Below the pieces are notes generated by a model. That model did no database searches and was not told the origin of the DNA. It saw nothing but the letters and a program-made list of their open reading frames with translations. Source: Chryseobacterium binzhouense (GTDB lineage: Bacteria > Bacteroidota > Bacteroidia > Flavobacteriales > Weeksellaceae). From it: a DNA stretch of 64,000 nucleotides. The DNA lies in NCBI RefSeq assembly GCF_007474545.1, contig NZ_VKOG01000001.1:1116001-1180000 (forward strand), given 5' to 3'. Position 1 is the first letter of the stretch. Each line of letters begins with the position of its first letter. This document shows positions 24,412 to 33,588 of the stretch, piece by piece. The translations under genes and the position numbers were made by a program.

Positions 24412-25953
24412 ATGTCAAAAAAAGCAATATTAGCAATACTTGATGGTTGGGGTTTAGGAACAAATCCTAATGTTTCGGCATTAGCTCAGGCAAATACACC
24501 ATTTATAGACAGCTGTTATCAGAAATTCCCACACACAACTTTAGAAGCAAGCGGTTTGGCAGTAGGACTTCCTGCGGGACAAATGGGAAATTCCGAAGTA
24601 GGACATATGAATCTGGGAGCAGGAAGGGTTGTTTATCAGAATCTGGTAAAGCTCAATATGGCAGTAGAAAACGGAACTTTAGGACACGAAGAAGTTATTC
24701 AGCAGGCATTTGCTTATGCAAAAAGAGAAAATAAAAATGTGCATTTTATCGGTTTGGTTTCTAATGGTGGAGTGCATTCACATATCAATCATTTAAAAGG
24801 CTTATTATCTGCGGCCAAAGAGTTTGGTTTAAATGAAAACGTATTCGTTCATGCATTTACAGACGGCAGAGATTGTGATCCTTACTCAGGGCTCGGATTT
24901 ATTGAAGAACTTCAGAATCATATGCTTCATACTACTGGAAAGCTGGCTTCCGTGATCGGAAGATACTATGCGATGGACAGAGACAGAAGATGGGAGAGAG
25001 TAAAGCTGGCTTATGATGCTATGGTGGAAGGTATTGGTCTTCAGACTACAGATGCTGTTACGGCAATAAAAGCTTCATACGAAGAAAATGTAACAGACGA
25101 ATTCATCAAACCGATTGTAGTTGTAAACACTACACAGCTCGGAAATATTGTTCCGGTAGGAAAAATTGTAGATCATGATGTGGTAATCTGTTTCAACTTC
25201 CGTACAGACAGAGGAAGAGAAATTACCGAAGTACTTTGTCAGCATGATATGCCTGAGTATTTTATGCATAAACTGAATCTCCATTACATTACACTTACCA
25301 ATTATGACAAGACTTACCAAAATGTAAATGTTGTTTTTGACGAAGAAGTTTTGAGAGAAACAATGGGTGAGGTTTTAGAAAGAAATGGCAAGACACAAAT
25401 CAGAATTGCTGAAACCGAAAAATATCCTCACGTTACATTTTTCTTTTCCGGAGGTAGGGAAGAAGAGTTTCACGGTGAGAAAAGACTGCTGTGTCCAAGC
25501 CCAAAAGATGTTCCTACCTACGATCTGAAACCGGAAATGTCAGCTTACGAAATTACCAATGTTATTTTGCCTGAATTGAAAAATCAGACAGCAGATTTTA
25601 TTTGTTTAAATTTTGCCAACACAGATATGGTAGGTCATACCGGTGTTTTTGAAGCTGCTGTAAAAGCTGCCGAAACTGTTGATCAATGCATTGAAAAAGT
25701 AGCAACAATGGCTTATGAGAATGGCTACACAGTCTTTATTCTGGCAGATCATGGCAATTCGGATGTCATGATAAATGAAGACGGATCTCCAAACACACAG
25801 CATTCTACCAATCTTGTTCCGTTTATTGTAATGGATAAAGATAAAGAGTGGACTCTGAAACCAGGAAAACTGGGTGATGTGGCTCCTACTATATTACATA
25901 CAATGGATATTGAAATTCCTGCAGTAATGACAGGAGATATTTTGGTATCTTGA
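24412..25953 (+). CDS. gpmI: 2,3-bisphosphoglycerate-independent phosphoglycerate mutase
   Basis: 513 residues. Interconverts 3- and 2-phosphoglycerate in glycolysis using two Mn ions and a phosphoserine intermediate. An alkaline-phosphatase-fold enzyme: AILAILDGWGLG (metal Asp), MGNSEVGHMNLGAG with the catalytic Ser61, HAFTDGRDCDP, FNFRTDRGREIT, NFANTDMVGHTG and ILADHGNSDVM with the remaining metal ligands. The start is the ATG at 24412, since the family begins with this MSKKAILAI segment; a TTG six codons earlier falls just behind the promoter box. Confidence 0.95.
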   Translation: MSKKAILAILDGWGLGTNPNVSALAQANTPFIDSCYQKFPHTTLEASGLAVGLPAGQMGNSEVGHMNLGAGRVVYQNLVKLNMAVENGTLGHEEVIQQAFAYAKRENKNVHFIGLVSNGGVHSHINHLKGLLSAAKEFGLNENVFVHAFTDGRDCDPYSGLGFIEELQNHMLHTTGKLASVIGRYYAMDRDRRWERVKLAYDAMVEGIGLQTTDAVTAIKASYEENVTDEFIKPIVVVNTTQLGNIVPVGKIVDHDVVICFNFRTDRGREITEVLCQHDMPEYFMHKLNLHYITLTNYDKTYQNVNVVFDEEVLRETMGEVLERNGKTQIRIAETEKYPHVTFFFSGGREEEFHGEKRLLCPSPKDVPTYDLKPEMSAYEITNVILPELKNQTADFICLNFANTDMVGHTGVFEAAVKAAETVDQCIEKVATMAYENGYTVFILADHGNSDVMINEDGSPNTQHSTNLVPFIVMDKDKEWTLKPGKLGDVAPTILHTMDIEIPAVMTGDILVS

Positions 25954-26145
25954 TACAAAATAATAATCTTAAAATAGCGTTACAATAAGAGCGTGTTTAA
26001 TTTGTTTGCATAAGACTTTTGAAATATTATGTTAATTAAAAAGTTTTTGATAAGCAAACTCAGATAGTAATGCTATTTTTAATGATTTATATCAGGCATG
26101 GTATGAGATACATACGATATTATGCCCCAAATAATAAATAAATCA

Positions 26146-26153
26146 TATCTTTG
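26146..26153 (+). promoter_or_regulatory. promoter -7 box for the desaturase
   Basis: TATCTTTG, 23 bases before the ATG. A loose inverted repeat (GGCAT...ATGCC, about 26095-26126) lies upstream and could be an operator. Confidence 0.5.
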
Positions 26154-26176
26154 TAAATTATAAATTTTATTTTTAA

Positions 26177-27154
26177 ATGTACAATCAGCTGGTAAGAAAA
26201 GAGGTAATGAGTATTTTGGAGAAGGAAGTCAGTTCTTTTCTTGATAAATTTTTGACTCCGATAGAAAAAATATGGCAACCTTCAGATTTTTTACCTGATC
26301 CGTCAAGCGAAGATTTCAAACACGATTTAGACGAAATACAGACCTTTGCACGAGAAATGCCTTATGATCTTTTTGTAACCTTAATTGGTGACTGTATTAC
26401 AGAAGAAGCTCTACCGTCTTACGAATCATGGTTAATGGGTGTTGATGGCGTTAATCAGGAAGAAAAAGTAGGCTGGGCAAGCTGGGTAAGATCTTGGACT
26501 GCTGAGGAAAACAGACACGGAGATCTGCTGAACAAATACCTTTATCTCTGCGGAAGAGTAAATATGAGAGAAGTAGAAATTACAACTCAGTATTTAATCA
26601 GTGACGGTTTTGATCTGGGAACAAGTATGGATCCTTACAGAAATTTTGTCTATACCAGTTTTCAGGAAACAGCAACCAATATTTCTCACAGAAGAGTAGG
26701 TACACTGGCTAAGCAGTCAGGAAACGGTAAACTGGCAAAAATGTGCGGAGTAATTGCAGCAGACGAAGCAAGACACGCAAAAGCTTATAAACATTTTGTA
26801 ACTAAAATTTTAGAGCTTGATCCTTCAGAAATGATTTTAGCGTTTGAAGATATGATGCGGAAAAAAATCGTAATGCCTGCTCACATGATGAGACAGTCTG
26901 GTCAGAAAGCCGGAGAACTTTGGGGGCATTTTTCAGATGCAGCGCAAAGATGTATGGTCTACACAGGTCAGGATTACATCAATATTATGAAAGAGCTTCT
27001 TGATGAATGGAAAATTGAGCATGTAACAGGTCTTACCGAAAAAGCAGAAAAAGCACAGGAATATTTAATGAAACTTCCTTCCAGATTGCAAAAAATAACA
27101 GACAGATTATCCACACCGGATTTACAGTTTGAATTCAGCTGGGTGAAGAACTAA
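26177..27154 (+). CDS. acyl-ACP desaturase (soluble di-iron, stearoyl-ACP type)
   Basis: 325 residues. Introduces a double bond in acyl chains bound to ACP using O2 and ferredoxin, adjusting membrane fluidity. The two iron-binding helices show TAEENRHGD and AADEARHAK, and a further Glu is in SFQETATNISHRR. This is the soluble family of plant stearoyl-ACP desaturases and mycobacterial DesA, not a membrane desaturase. It is a single gene with its own promoter and a hairpin terminator. Thermal or fatty-acid control is plausible but not shown. Confidence 0.9.
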   Translation: MYNQLVRKEVMSILEKEVSSFLDKFLTPIEKIWQPSDFLPDPSSEDFKHDLDEIQTFAREMPYDLFVTLIGDCITEEALPSYESWLMGVDGVNQEEKVGWASWVRSWTAEENRHGDLLNKYLYLCGRVNMREVEITTQYLISDGFDLGTSMDPYRNFVYTSFQETATNISHRRVGTLAKQSGNGKLAKMCGVIAADEARHAKAYKHFVTKILELDPSEMILAFEDMMRKKIVMPAHMMRQSGQKAGELWGHFSDAAQRCMVYTGQDYINIMKELLDEWKIEHVTGLTEKAEKAQEYLMKLPSRLQKITDRLSTPDLQFEFSWVKN

Positions 27155-27176
27155 AATATTTTAATTAAATTATAAA

Positions 27177-27210
27177 TGAGAGTGCTGATTGTTTTTCGGC
27201 ACTCTTTTAT
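27177..27210 (+). terminator. terminator of the desaturase gene
   Basis: AGAGTGC pairs with GCACTCT across a T-rich loop and is followed by TTTT. Confidence 0.7.
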
Positions 27211-27218
27211 TTATTTCT

Positions 27219-27226
27219 TATCTTTG
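27219..27226 (+). promoter_or_regulatory. promoter -7 box
   Basis: TATCTTTG, 21 bases before the ATG of the HAD-like gene. Confidence 0.5.
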
Positions 27227-27247
27227 CACAGCTAAAAACGCAACAAA

Positions 27248-27679
27248 ATGTTAAATAATAAAAAAATTGCTGTAGATTTTGACGGAACGATTGTAGAGGA
27301 TGCATATCCTTCAATCGGTAAACCTAAAATTTTCGCATTTGAAACCCTCAAAAAACTTCAGTCACAAGGCTTTAGATTGATACTGTGGACTTACAGACAC
27401 GGGAAAACTTTGGACGAAGCAGTAGAATTTTGCAGACAAAACGGGATAGAATTTTATGCTGTCAATTCCAGTTTTGACGGAGAAGTTTTTGATCCTCAGA
27501 CACAATCAAGAAAACTTGATGCAGATTGGTTTATAGATGACAGAAATCTGGGAGGCTTTCCTGGTTGGGGCGAAATATACAATATCATCAACGAAAGAAT
27601 TGAATTTCGCGTTGAAGGTAAAGAAGTTTTAGCTTATTCAAAACTTAAAAAAGAAAAGAAAAAAGGACTGTTCTGGTAA
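27248..27679 (+). CDS. HAD-superfamily hydrolase, BT0820-like
   Basis: A 143-residue compact HAD phosphohydrolase without a cap. Motif I is IAVDFDGTIVED (nucleophile Asp and acid/base Asp), motif II WTYRHG, and the motif IV acidic pair ADWFIDDRNLGG. It is close to the small Bacteroidetes family typified by BT0820, which is thought to act on phosphorylated small molecules. Substrate is unknown. The C-terminus is lysine-rich (KLKKEKKKG). Confidence 0.8.
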   Translation: MLNNKKIAVDFDGTIVEDAYPSIGKPKIFAFETLKKLQSQGFRLILWTYRHGKTLDEAVEFCRQNGIEFYAVNSSFDGEVFDPQTQSRKLDADWFIDDRNLGGFPGWGEIYNIINERIEFRVEGKEVLAYSKLKKEKKKGLFW

Positions 27680-27688
27680 ATCAAGAAA

Positions 27689-27803
27689 TTAGAAGTTAGT
27701 AATTAGAAAATAGTTCTAAACGGTGCTTCAAATTACTGGTCAGAAAATATAGATGTTTGCTGTTATTTAAAACTAATATCTAACATCTAATATCTAACAT
27801 CAA
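27689..27803. repeat. TAG/CTA simple-sequence element with inverted and direct repeats
   Basis: The left arm TTAGAAGTTAGTAATTAG is nearly the reverse complement of the right arm CTAATATCTAACATCTAA (15 of 18 bases), and the right arm continues as a tandem (ATCTAACATCTAATATCTAAC). It lies just upstream of map. Such low-complexity elements occur between genes in this group; here it may form a long hairpin. Confidence 0.5.
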
Positions 27804-27810
27804 AAAATAA

Positions 27811-28620
27811 ATGATTCAATTAAAAAATATAGACGAACTTCGTCTGATGAAGCAAAGTGCTCAGTTGGTTTCCAGAACCTTAGGAATGTTGGCAAAAGAA
27901 ATCAAACCGGGAGTTACTACTTTGCATTTAGATAAATTAGCGCACGAATTCATAAAAGATCATGGTGCACAGCCCGCTTTTTTAGGATATGGAGGTTTTC
28001 CTTATTCACTGTGTATTTCACCTAACGAACAGGTGGTGCATGGTTTTCCTAGCAAAGAAGAAATAAAGGAAGGAGATGTGCTTTCTGTAGATTGCGGCGT
28101 TATTCTCAATGGTTTTGTAGGTGATCATGCATATACTTTTGAAATTGGTGAAGTAAAACCAAAAACCCAAAAGCTATTAAAAGTTGCTAAAGAATCTCTA
28201 TATAAAGGAATTGAGCAGTGTGTAAAAGGAAAAAGGATAGGAGATATTTCTCATGCTATTCAAACACATTGTGAAAAAGAAGGATACGGAGTGGTAAGAG
28301 AGCTTGTTGGTCATGGAGTCGGAAGACAAATGCACGAAGATCCTCAGGTTCCGAATTACGGAAGACAGGGAAGCGGAAAAGTAATCAAAGATGGTTTGAC
28401 TATCGCTATTGAGCCGATGATCAATCTCGGAACAGAAAAAGTAAAGTTCCATAACGACGGATGGACGGTTACTACGCTAGACAATCAACCTTCTGCACAT
28501 TTTGAGCATGATGTGGCGGTAATTAACGGTAAACCTGTTTTATTGTCTACTTTCCAGTATATTTATGATGCTTTAGGAATTGTAACAGATGAGGAAAAAG
28601 CTTTTCAACTGGATTTTTAA
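27811..28620 (+). CDS. map: methionine aminopeptidase, type I
   Basis: 269 residues. Removes the initiator Met from new proteins after deformylation. The pita-bread fold metal ligands are seen: SVDCGVILNGFVGDHA (two Asp), LVGHGVGRQMHEDP (His), TIAIEPMINLG (Glu) and SAHFEHDVAV (Glu). The substrate His is in YSLCISPNEQVVHG. It is followed with no gap (TAA then ATG) by the methyltransferase gene, so the two are cotranscribed. Confidence 0.95.
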   Translation: MIQLKNIDELRLMKQSAQLVSRTLGMLAKEIKPGVTTLHLDKLAHEFIKDHGAQPAFLGYGGFPYSLCISPNEQVVHGFPSKEEIKEGDVLSVDCGVILNGFVGDHAYTFEIGEVKPKTQKLLKVAKESLYKGIEQCVKGKRIGDISHAIQTHCEKEGYGVVRELVGHGVGRQMHEDPQVPNYGRQGSGKVIKDGLTIAIEPMINLGTEKVKFHNDGWTVTTLDNQPSAHFEHDVAVINGKPVLLSTFQYIYDALGIVTDEEKAFQLDF

Positions 28621-29388
28621 ATGAAAAAGCTGACTAAGTTTTTGCTCAATAAAATTCCTCGTCCGATGCTTATTCAAATGAGTGTTTGGGCGAGACCGCT
28701 TATTTATCAGTTTTTTAAAGGAGATCAGTTTTTTGATCCTATTGACGGAAAATCATACAGGAAATTTCTTCCTTACGGCTATGGTAAACAAAGAGAAAAT
28801 GCTTTATCTCCGGGAACTTTAAGTCTGGAAAGACATCGGCAGATGTACCTTTATCTGCAGAATGAAACCGATTTTTTTATTAAAAATTATAAAGTACTTC
28901 ATATTGCTCCCGAACAGGAATTTTTAAGGAAATTCAAAAGAATGAGCAATATCAACTACATATCGGCAGATTTATATTCTCCGATTGTAGATGTAAAAGC
29001 AGATATTTTAGATTTGCCCTTCCCGGATGAAAGTTTTGACATCGTTTTTTGTAATCATGTTTTAGAACACATTCAGGATGATACCAAAGCTATGAAAGAG
29101 CTCTATCGTGTTATGAAGCCTGGAGGATGGGGAATTTTACAGGTTCCTATGAAAAACTCTTTAGAAAAAACTTATGAAGATTTTTCTATTACAGACCCAA
29201 AAGAAAGGCAGAAACATTTTGGACAGTATGACCATGTCCGATGGTATGGAATGGATTATTTTGACCGTTTGCGAAATGCCGGATTTGAAGCTGAAGCTAA
29301 TTATTATTCTCAAAAGTTTTCTGACGAAGAAATCAAAAAATATGGTTTGAGAAAAAATGAAATTCTCCCGGTAGTATTTAAAAAATAA
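28621..29388 (+). CDS. class I SAM-dependent methyltransferase
   Basis: 255 residues. SAM-binding signature near the middle: VLHIAPEQEFLRKF, YISADLYSP, VKADILDLPFPDESFDIVFC and HVLEHIQDDTKAMKELYRVMKPGG. These are standard Methyltransf_11 features; the substrate is unknown. The start codon follows the map stop directly, so translation is likely coupled to map. An N-terminal 70-residue helical part (FYQFFKGDQFFDPIDG) is conserved in flavobacteria. Confidence 0.85.
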   Translation: MKKLTKFLLNKIPRPMLIQMSVWARPLIYQFFKGDQFFDPIDGKSYRKFLPYGYGKQRENALSPGTLSLERHRQMYLYLQNETDFFIKNYKVLHIAPEQEFLRKFKRMSNINYISADLYSPIVDVKADILDLPFPDESFDIVFCNHVLEHIQDDTKAMKELYRVMKPGGWGILQVPMKNSLEKTYEDFSITDPKERQKHFGQYDHVRWYGMDYFDRLRNAGFEAEANYYSQKFSDEEIKKYGLRKNEILPVVFKK

Positions 29389-29421
29389 AAAACAGGCTTT
29401 AGAAATTCTGAAGCCTGTTTT
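29387..29421. terminator. bidirectional terminator
   Basis: AAAAAACAGGCTT pairs with AAGCCTGTTTTTT, between convergent genes. Confidence 0.85.
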
Positions 29422-29422
29422 T

Positions 29423-30124
29423 TTATTTCTTGATGATAAATTCAGATGTATGATTTTCAATACTCAGGATATATTGTCCTTTTGCAAAATTGCTCATATC
29501 TATTTTCTGCAGCTGTCCGGAAGTAAGTGTTTCAAACAATATTTTACCTGAAACATCATAAATCTTCAGAGCAAGATTTTTTTCTGAAGAATCTATCATA
29601 ATATAATCTGATGTAGGATTCGGAAACACCTTAAATAATTTCTTTATGGAAGCTTCTTTGGTGCTGAGAAAAGAATTGTTGTAAAATACTTTATTTCCGT
29701 CAGCAGTATTAGTAATGATCAATGTTTTTGCAGTTCCGTTATTCAGAATTTCATAATTAAAAACAGCTCCGTTTGCCACTAAATAAAAATCACAATTTTT
29801 CTGATCATAAGGTCTTGCGTTTTGCCAATTGGTTCCCCAATAATCGGCTAGAGTACAAGCTCCGCTGGTTTTAGTAAAAGAATTTTGAGTTGCTGAAAAA
29901 ACTATTTGTACACCTGCAGTATTAAAATATCTCGAGCTGAAGGTATATAAAGATCCGTTCTGCACAAATGATGATGTCGTAAGACTTTGATCCATCATGG
30001 GTGAGTTGGTAGTCTGTCCGTTCATCTGAATTTGGGAAATATACCAGCTATTGTTGAAAAGCTCAGGATTTTGTGCAGAAATCAGTCCGCCAATCAGAGT
30101 CAGACAGAGTAAAGTTTTTTTCAT
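29423..30124 (-). CDS. T9SS type A sorting-domain protein
   Basis: 233 residues with a signal peptide (MKKTLLCLTLIGGLISAQ). The C-terminal 75 residues are a type IX secretion sorting domain: KVFPNPTSDYIMI, LKIYDVSGKILFE and KGQYILSIENHTSEFIIKK. The N-terminal part (LFNNSWYISQIQMNGQTTN) is a lipocalin-like or extracellular beta region of unknown role. It should cross the outer membrane by T9SS and be anchored on the surface or released. Confidence 0.82.
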   Translation of the reverse strand: MKKTLLCLTLIGGLISAQNPELFNNSWYISQIQMNGQTTNSPMMDQSLTTSSFVQNGSLYTFSSRYFNTAGVQIVFSATQNSFTKTSGACTLADYWGTNWQNARPYDQKNCDFYLVANGAVFNYEILNNGTAKTLIITNTADGNKVFYNNSFLSTKEASIKKLFKVFPNPTSDYIMIDSSEKNLALKIYDVSGKILFETLTSGQLQKIDMSNFAKGQYILSIENHTSEFIIKK

Positions 30125-30163
30125 GGAATTATTTTTTTAAAGTTACAAATTTTTTTGAAAAAA

Positions 30164-30490
30164 TTAGTGTGAAACAGCTTTCAATCCAATTACAGAACCA
30201 ATTAAGGTACTGATGAAGAATATTCTCCAAAAACTTACTGGATCTTTGAAAAAGAAGATCCCAATCAAGACGGTTCCTACAGCCCCAATTCCGGTCCAGA
30301 CTGCATAAGCGGTTCCGATAGGCAAAGTTTGGGTAGCTTTGATTAATAATAGCATACTGATCGTTAAGCAGACCAAAAACCCGGCGAACCATGCATACAT
30401 TTCGTTTCCGGTGGTTTCTTTTACTTTTCCGAGGCACGATGCGAAAGCTACTTCGAACAGTCCCGCAATGATTAAAATAATCCAGTTCAT
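30164..30490 (-). CDS. SMR-family efflux transporter (SugE/Gdx-like)
   Basis: 108 residues with four membrane helices. The membrane-embedded Glu13 of the SMR family is in AGLFEVAFASCLG, and LPIGTAYAVWTGIGAVGT in helix 3 is the hallmark of the group. SugE/Gdx members export guanidinium; EmrE-like ones export quaternary ammonium drugs. The sequence is closer to SugE. I found no guanidine riboswitch in the 120 bases before it. It functions as a dimer in the inner membrane. Confidence 0.85.
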   Translation of the reverse strand: MNWIILIIAGLFEVAFASCLGKVKETTGNEMYAWFAGFLVCLTISMLLLIKATQTLPIGTAYAVWTGIGAVGTVLIGIFFFKDPVSFWRIFFISTLIGSVIGLKAVSH

Positions 30491-30564
30491 AATTTATCTC
30501 TTATTTTAATGTCAAAAATAAACCTTTTAAATATAATGATGAAGGCAGGCAAATTTTGTTTTAG

Positions 30565-30572
30565 TAACTTTG
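30565..30572 (+). promoter_or_regulatory. promoter -7 box for era
   Basis: TAACTTTG, 41 bases before the era ATG. Between the two lies a small direct repeat (AACTTTAAAC twice). Confidence 0.45.
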
Positions 30573-30613
30573 TAAAACTTTAAACGTAGAACATTAAACT
30601 TTAAACAAAATAA

Positions 30614-31489
30614 ATGCACAAAGCAGGATTTGTAAACATCGTTGGAAAACCAAATGCAGGAAAATCTACTCTTCTTAATCAATTGATGGGAGAGAAGCTG
30701 GCAATTGTAACACAGAAAGCCCAAACAACACGACATAGAATTTTTGGAATTTATAATGAGGAAGACTTACAGATTGTATTCTCTGATACACCAGGAGTTT
30801 TAGATCCCAAATACGGTCTTCAGGAAAAAATGATGGATTTTGTCAAAGATTCTTTGCAGGACGCTGATGTTTTTCTTTTTATTGTAGATGTTACAGATAA
30901 AGCCGATCCTTCAGAGTTTCTTATAGATAAACTGAATAAAATTCCTGTTCCGGTATTGCTTTTATTGAACAAAGTAGATCAAACCAATCAGGAAGGTTTG
31001 GAAAAACTGGTAACGGAGTGGCACGAAAGAATTCCGAAAGCTGAAATTCTTCCAATTTCGGCACTAAATGCTTTTAATACAGATATCATTCTTCCAAAGC
31101 TAAAATCTATGCTTCCGGAAAGTCCGGCATACTACGATAAAGATATGTACACAGACAAACCGGAAAGATTTTTTGTAAACGAAGCCATCAGAGAAAAAAT
31201 TCTTTTAAACTATGATAAAGAAATTCCTTATTCGGTAGAAGTAGTGACCGAAATGTTCAAAGAAAAAGAAGGAATTATTTTTATTGATTCTATTATTTAT
31301 GTAGAGAGAGATACCCAAAAAGGAATTTTAATTGGGCATAAAGGCGAGGCGATCAAAAAAGTAGGAACCGAAGCTAGAATTGATTTAGAAAAATTCTTTG
31401 ACAAAAAAATTCATCTGAATCTTTTCGTAAAAGTAAAGAAAGACTGGAGGAAAAACGATCGTGATCTTAAAAATTTTGGCTACAGATAA
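30614..31489 (+). CDS. era: GTPase Era
   Basis: 291 residues. An essential ribosome-biogenesis GTPase that binds 16S rRNA near its 3' end. G1 is GKPNAGKSTLLNQL, G2 TTRHRI, G3 DTPGVLDP, G4 LNKVDQ and G5 ISALNAF. The C-terminal KH domain is complete (GIIFIDSIIYVERDTQKG, ILIGHKGEAIKKVGTEA). Length is normal. Confidence 0.96.
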   Translation: MHKAGFVNIVGKPNAGKSTLLNQLMGEKLAIVTQKAQTTRHRIFGIYNEEDLQIVFSDTPGVLDPKYGLQEKMMDFVKDSLQDADVFLFIVDVTDKADPSEFLIDKLNKIPVPVLLLLNKVDQTNQEGLEKLVTEWHERIPKAEILPISALNAFNTDIILPKLKSMLPESPAYYDKDMYTDKPERFFVNEAIREKILLNYDKEIPYSVEVVTEMFKEKEGIIFIDSIIYVERDTQKGILIGHKGEAIKKVGTEARIDLEKFFDKKIHLNLFVKVKKDWRKNDRDLKNFGYR

Positions 31490-31555
31490 ACTAAAAAACC
31501 AATATCCATCGCTGTATTAAAAGATTTTATTATCTTTAATTTTAAAATTTATTCA

Positions 31556-31984
31556 ATGATCTATTTTAACTCGAAAACCACTCCTGTAATTTTTGATATT
31601 GTTATTTTTATAGTAAGATTATTGGTTGGATTTGCGATGATTTCTCACGGATTTCCCAAACTTCAGATGCTGATTGAGGGCGGAGATATCCAGTTTTTTG
31701 ATTTTATAGGACTAGGTCCGAGAATAACTTTAGGATTAACGGTCTTTGCTGAATTTGTTTGTTCGATTTTTATCATATTAGGACTTTTCACCAGAGTTGC
31801 GGCAGGTTTTCTGGTTTTTACTATGATGATAGCAGCGTTTGTTGTACACGGCTCAGATCCTTTCAATAAAAGAGAGATGAGTCTTTTGTATCTTTCAATT
31901 TATCTGATTATCATTTCATTGGGAGCCGGGAAAATTTCAGTAGATCACATGATCGAAAAAAGGAGAAGAAATTCAGAATGGTAA
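31556..31984 (+). CDS. DoxX-family membrane protein
   Basis: 142 residues with four membrane helices. LVGFAMISHGFPKLQ in helix 1 and FAEFVCSIFIILGLFTRVAAG are the recurring DoxX signatures, as is HGSDPFNKREMSLLYL. DoxX proteins are small inner-membrane proteins related to quinone-linked redox subunits; here the function is unknown. It begins 66 bases after era and may share its transcript. Confidence 0.85.
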   Translation: MIYFNSKTTPVIFDIVIFIVRLLVGFAMISHGFPKLQMLIEGGDIQFFDFIGLGPRITLGLTVFAEFVCSIFIILGLFTRVAAGFLVFTMMIAAFVVHGSDPFNKREMSLLYLSIYLIIISLGAGKISVDHMIEKRRRNSEW

Positions 31985-32000
31985 ACTTATTTGATATAAA

Positions 32001-32041
32001 TAAAAATCCCGAAGCATTTAAAAATGTTCCGGGATTTTTTA
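32001..32041. terminator. bidirectional terminator
   Basis: AAAAATCCCG...CGGGATTTTTT with an inner imperfect stem, between the convergent DoxX and aldolase genes. Confidence 0.82.
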
Positions 32042-32055
32042 TTGTGAAAATAAAT

Positions 32056-32709
32056 TTAAGCTAATTTCTGAGAATCTGCTACAAACTGAGCCAGTCCGCT
32101 GTCTGTCAAAGGATGCTTCAGCAGACTCAAGATCGGAGGAAGCGGTGAAGTGATAACATCTGCACCGATTTTAGCACAATCTATAATGTGCATAGAGTGA
32201 CGGATGGAAGCTGCTAAAATTTCGGTTTCATACATATAATTATCAAAAATCAATCTGATTTCCTGAATTAAATTTAAACCGTCTGTCGTAATATCATCTA
32301 ATCTTCCTAAAAATGGAGAAACGTAAGTTGCGCCTGCTTTTGCTGCCAAAAGAGCCTGTCCCGGAGAGAAAATGAGTGTACAGTTGGTTTTGATTCCTTT
32401 ATCTGAAAAATATTTTAAAGCCTTAATTCCGTCTTTAATCATCGGGATTTTCACCACAATATTCGGGTGGATTGCCGCAAGTTCATCACCTTCTTTGATC
32501 ATTTCTTCATACGTAGTAGAAAGCACTTCTGCAGAAATATCTCCGTCTACAATTTCGCAGATCGCTTTATAATGATTTTTGATTGCTTCCGCTCCCTGAA
32601 TTCCTTCTTTAGCCATCAATGAAGGATTTGTCGTTACACCATCCAGAATTCCAAGATCTTTTGCTTCCTTAATCTGCTCCAAATTGGCAGTGTCAATAAA
32701 AAATTTCAT
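32056..32709 (-). CDS. transaldolase / fructose-6-phosphate aldolase family (TalC-type)
   Basis: 217 residues. A small, single-domain transaldolase that makes a Schiff base with the Lys of [17 protein letters not shown]. It opens [20 protein letters not shown], and [13 protein letters not shown] and [14 protein letters not shown] are group signatures. It could act as transaldolase in the pentose phosphate pathway or as fructose-6-phosphate aldolase; short length (about 215) does not decide which. It works near rpe in metabolism but is not linked to it on the DNA. Confidence 0.88.
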   Translation of the reverse strand: MKFFIDTANLEQIKEAKDLGILDGVTTNPSLMAKEGIQGAEAIKNHYKAICEIVDGDISAEVLSTTYEEMIKEGDELAAIHPNIVVKIPMIKDGIKALKYFSDKGIKTNCTLIFSPGQALLAAKAGATYVSPFLGRLDDITTDGLNLIQEIRLIFDNYMYETEILAASIRHSMHIIDCAKIGADVITSPLPPILSLLKHPLTDSGLAQFVADSQKLA

Positions 32710-32730
32710 TCGTTTATAGATTTATTCGCA

Positions 32731-32738
32731 CAAAGATA
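32731..32738 (-). promoter_or_regulatory. promoter -7 box for the aldolase
   Basis: TATCTTTG on the minus strand, 21 bases before the ATG. Confidence 0.5.
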
Positions 32739-32788
32739 ATCATTCCTTTGTAATTCATGGTTTCACTAATAAAATGATTAGTTTTAAT

Positions 32789-32796
32789 TATCTTTG
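32789..32796 (+). promoter_or_regulatory. promoter -7 box for pepE
   Basis: TATCTTTG, 37 bases before the pepE ATG. It is divergent from the aldolase box 50 bases away. Confidence 0.5.
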
Positions 32797-32833
32797 TTTT
32801 TGTCAGAAAAATTAATTAAACATTAATCATATC

Positions 32834-33526
32834 ATGAACATCATATTGGCTTCGACCTCTACACTTTTCGGCGGAAATTATCTGGAATATTTAAAAGAAG
32901 AATTAGTAAAGCTCTACGATGGAGTAGATGAAATTATTTTTATTCCTTTTGCCAGACCGGGAGGAATTTCTCATGAAGAATATACCCAGAAAGCACAATC
33001 TTTTTTTGAAACATTAAATATTAAAGTAAAAGGTCTGCATGAATTTGAAGATAAAACTGAGGCTGTGAATGCTGCAAAAGCATATTTTACAGGCGGCGGA
33101 AATACTTTTTTGCTGGTTAAAACTTTACATGAAGAAAATTTGATGTCTGTTTTAAAGCAAAACATAGAAAGCGGAAAGCCTTATTTAGGATGCAGCGCCG
33201 GAAGCAATATTGGCGGACAAAATATGAAAACAACCAATGATATGCCGATCGTTTATCCACCGAGTTTTGATTGTATGGGGTTGGTTCCTTTTAATATAAA
33301 TCCTCATTATCTTGACCCAAACCCCGACTTGAAACACAATGGAGAAACTAGGGAAACCAGAATTAAAGAATTTTTAACACAAAACGATGTTAAAGTTGTA
33401 GGGCTTCGTGAAGGGAATTGGATCAGAAGAATAGCAGATGAAATAACCGTTGAAGGCAGCGAACTGACAAAAATTTTTGAGAAAGGAAAAGAGCCTTATG
33501 AAATAGAGGCAGGAAGTAGATTGTAG
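32834..33526 (+). CDS. pepE: dipeptidase E
   Basis: 230 residues. A serine peptidase of family S51 that hydrolyses dipeptides with N-terminal aspartate. The nucleophile is in YLGCSAGSNIG, the preceding AYFTGGGNTFLLVKTL is the family signature, and INPHYLDPNPD supplies the catalytic-site His region. Cytoplasmic, no signal peptide. It is divergent from the aldolase gene. Confidence 0.9.
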   Translation: MNIILASTSTLFGGNYLEYLKEELVKLYDGVDEIIFIPFARPGGISHEEYTQKAQSFFETLNIKVKGLHEFEDKTEAVNAAKAYFTGGGNTFLLVKTLHEENLMSVLKQNIESGKPYLGCSAGSNIGGQNMKTTNDMPIVYPPSFDCMGLVPFNINPHYLDPNPDLKHNGETRETRIKEFLTQNDVKVVGLREGNWIRRIADEITVEGSELTKIFEKGKEPYEIEAGSRL

Positions 33527-33588
33527 TTTGATTTCTGTATTTGATGTTCAGCAAAGTGTTATTATGACAAATTTTTAAATTATTTTTC

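Noticed and set aside
30491-30613. Guanidine riboswitch ahead of the SMR transporter
   Set aside because: The conserved ACGR/GGG motifs of guanidine riboswitches are absent on the minus strand here.
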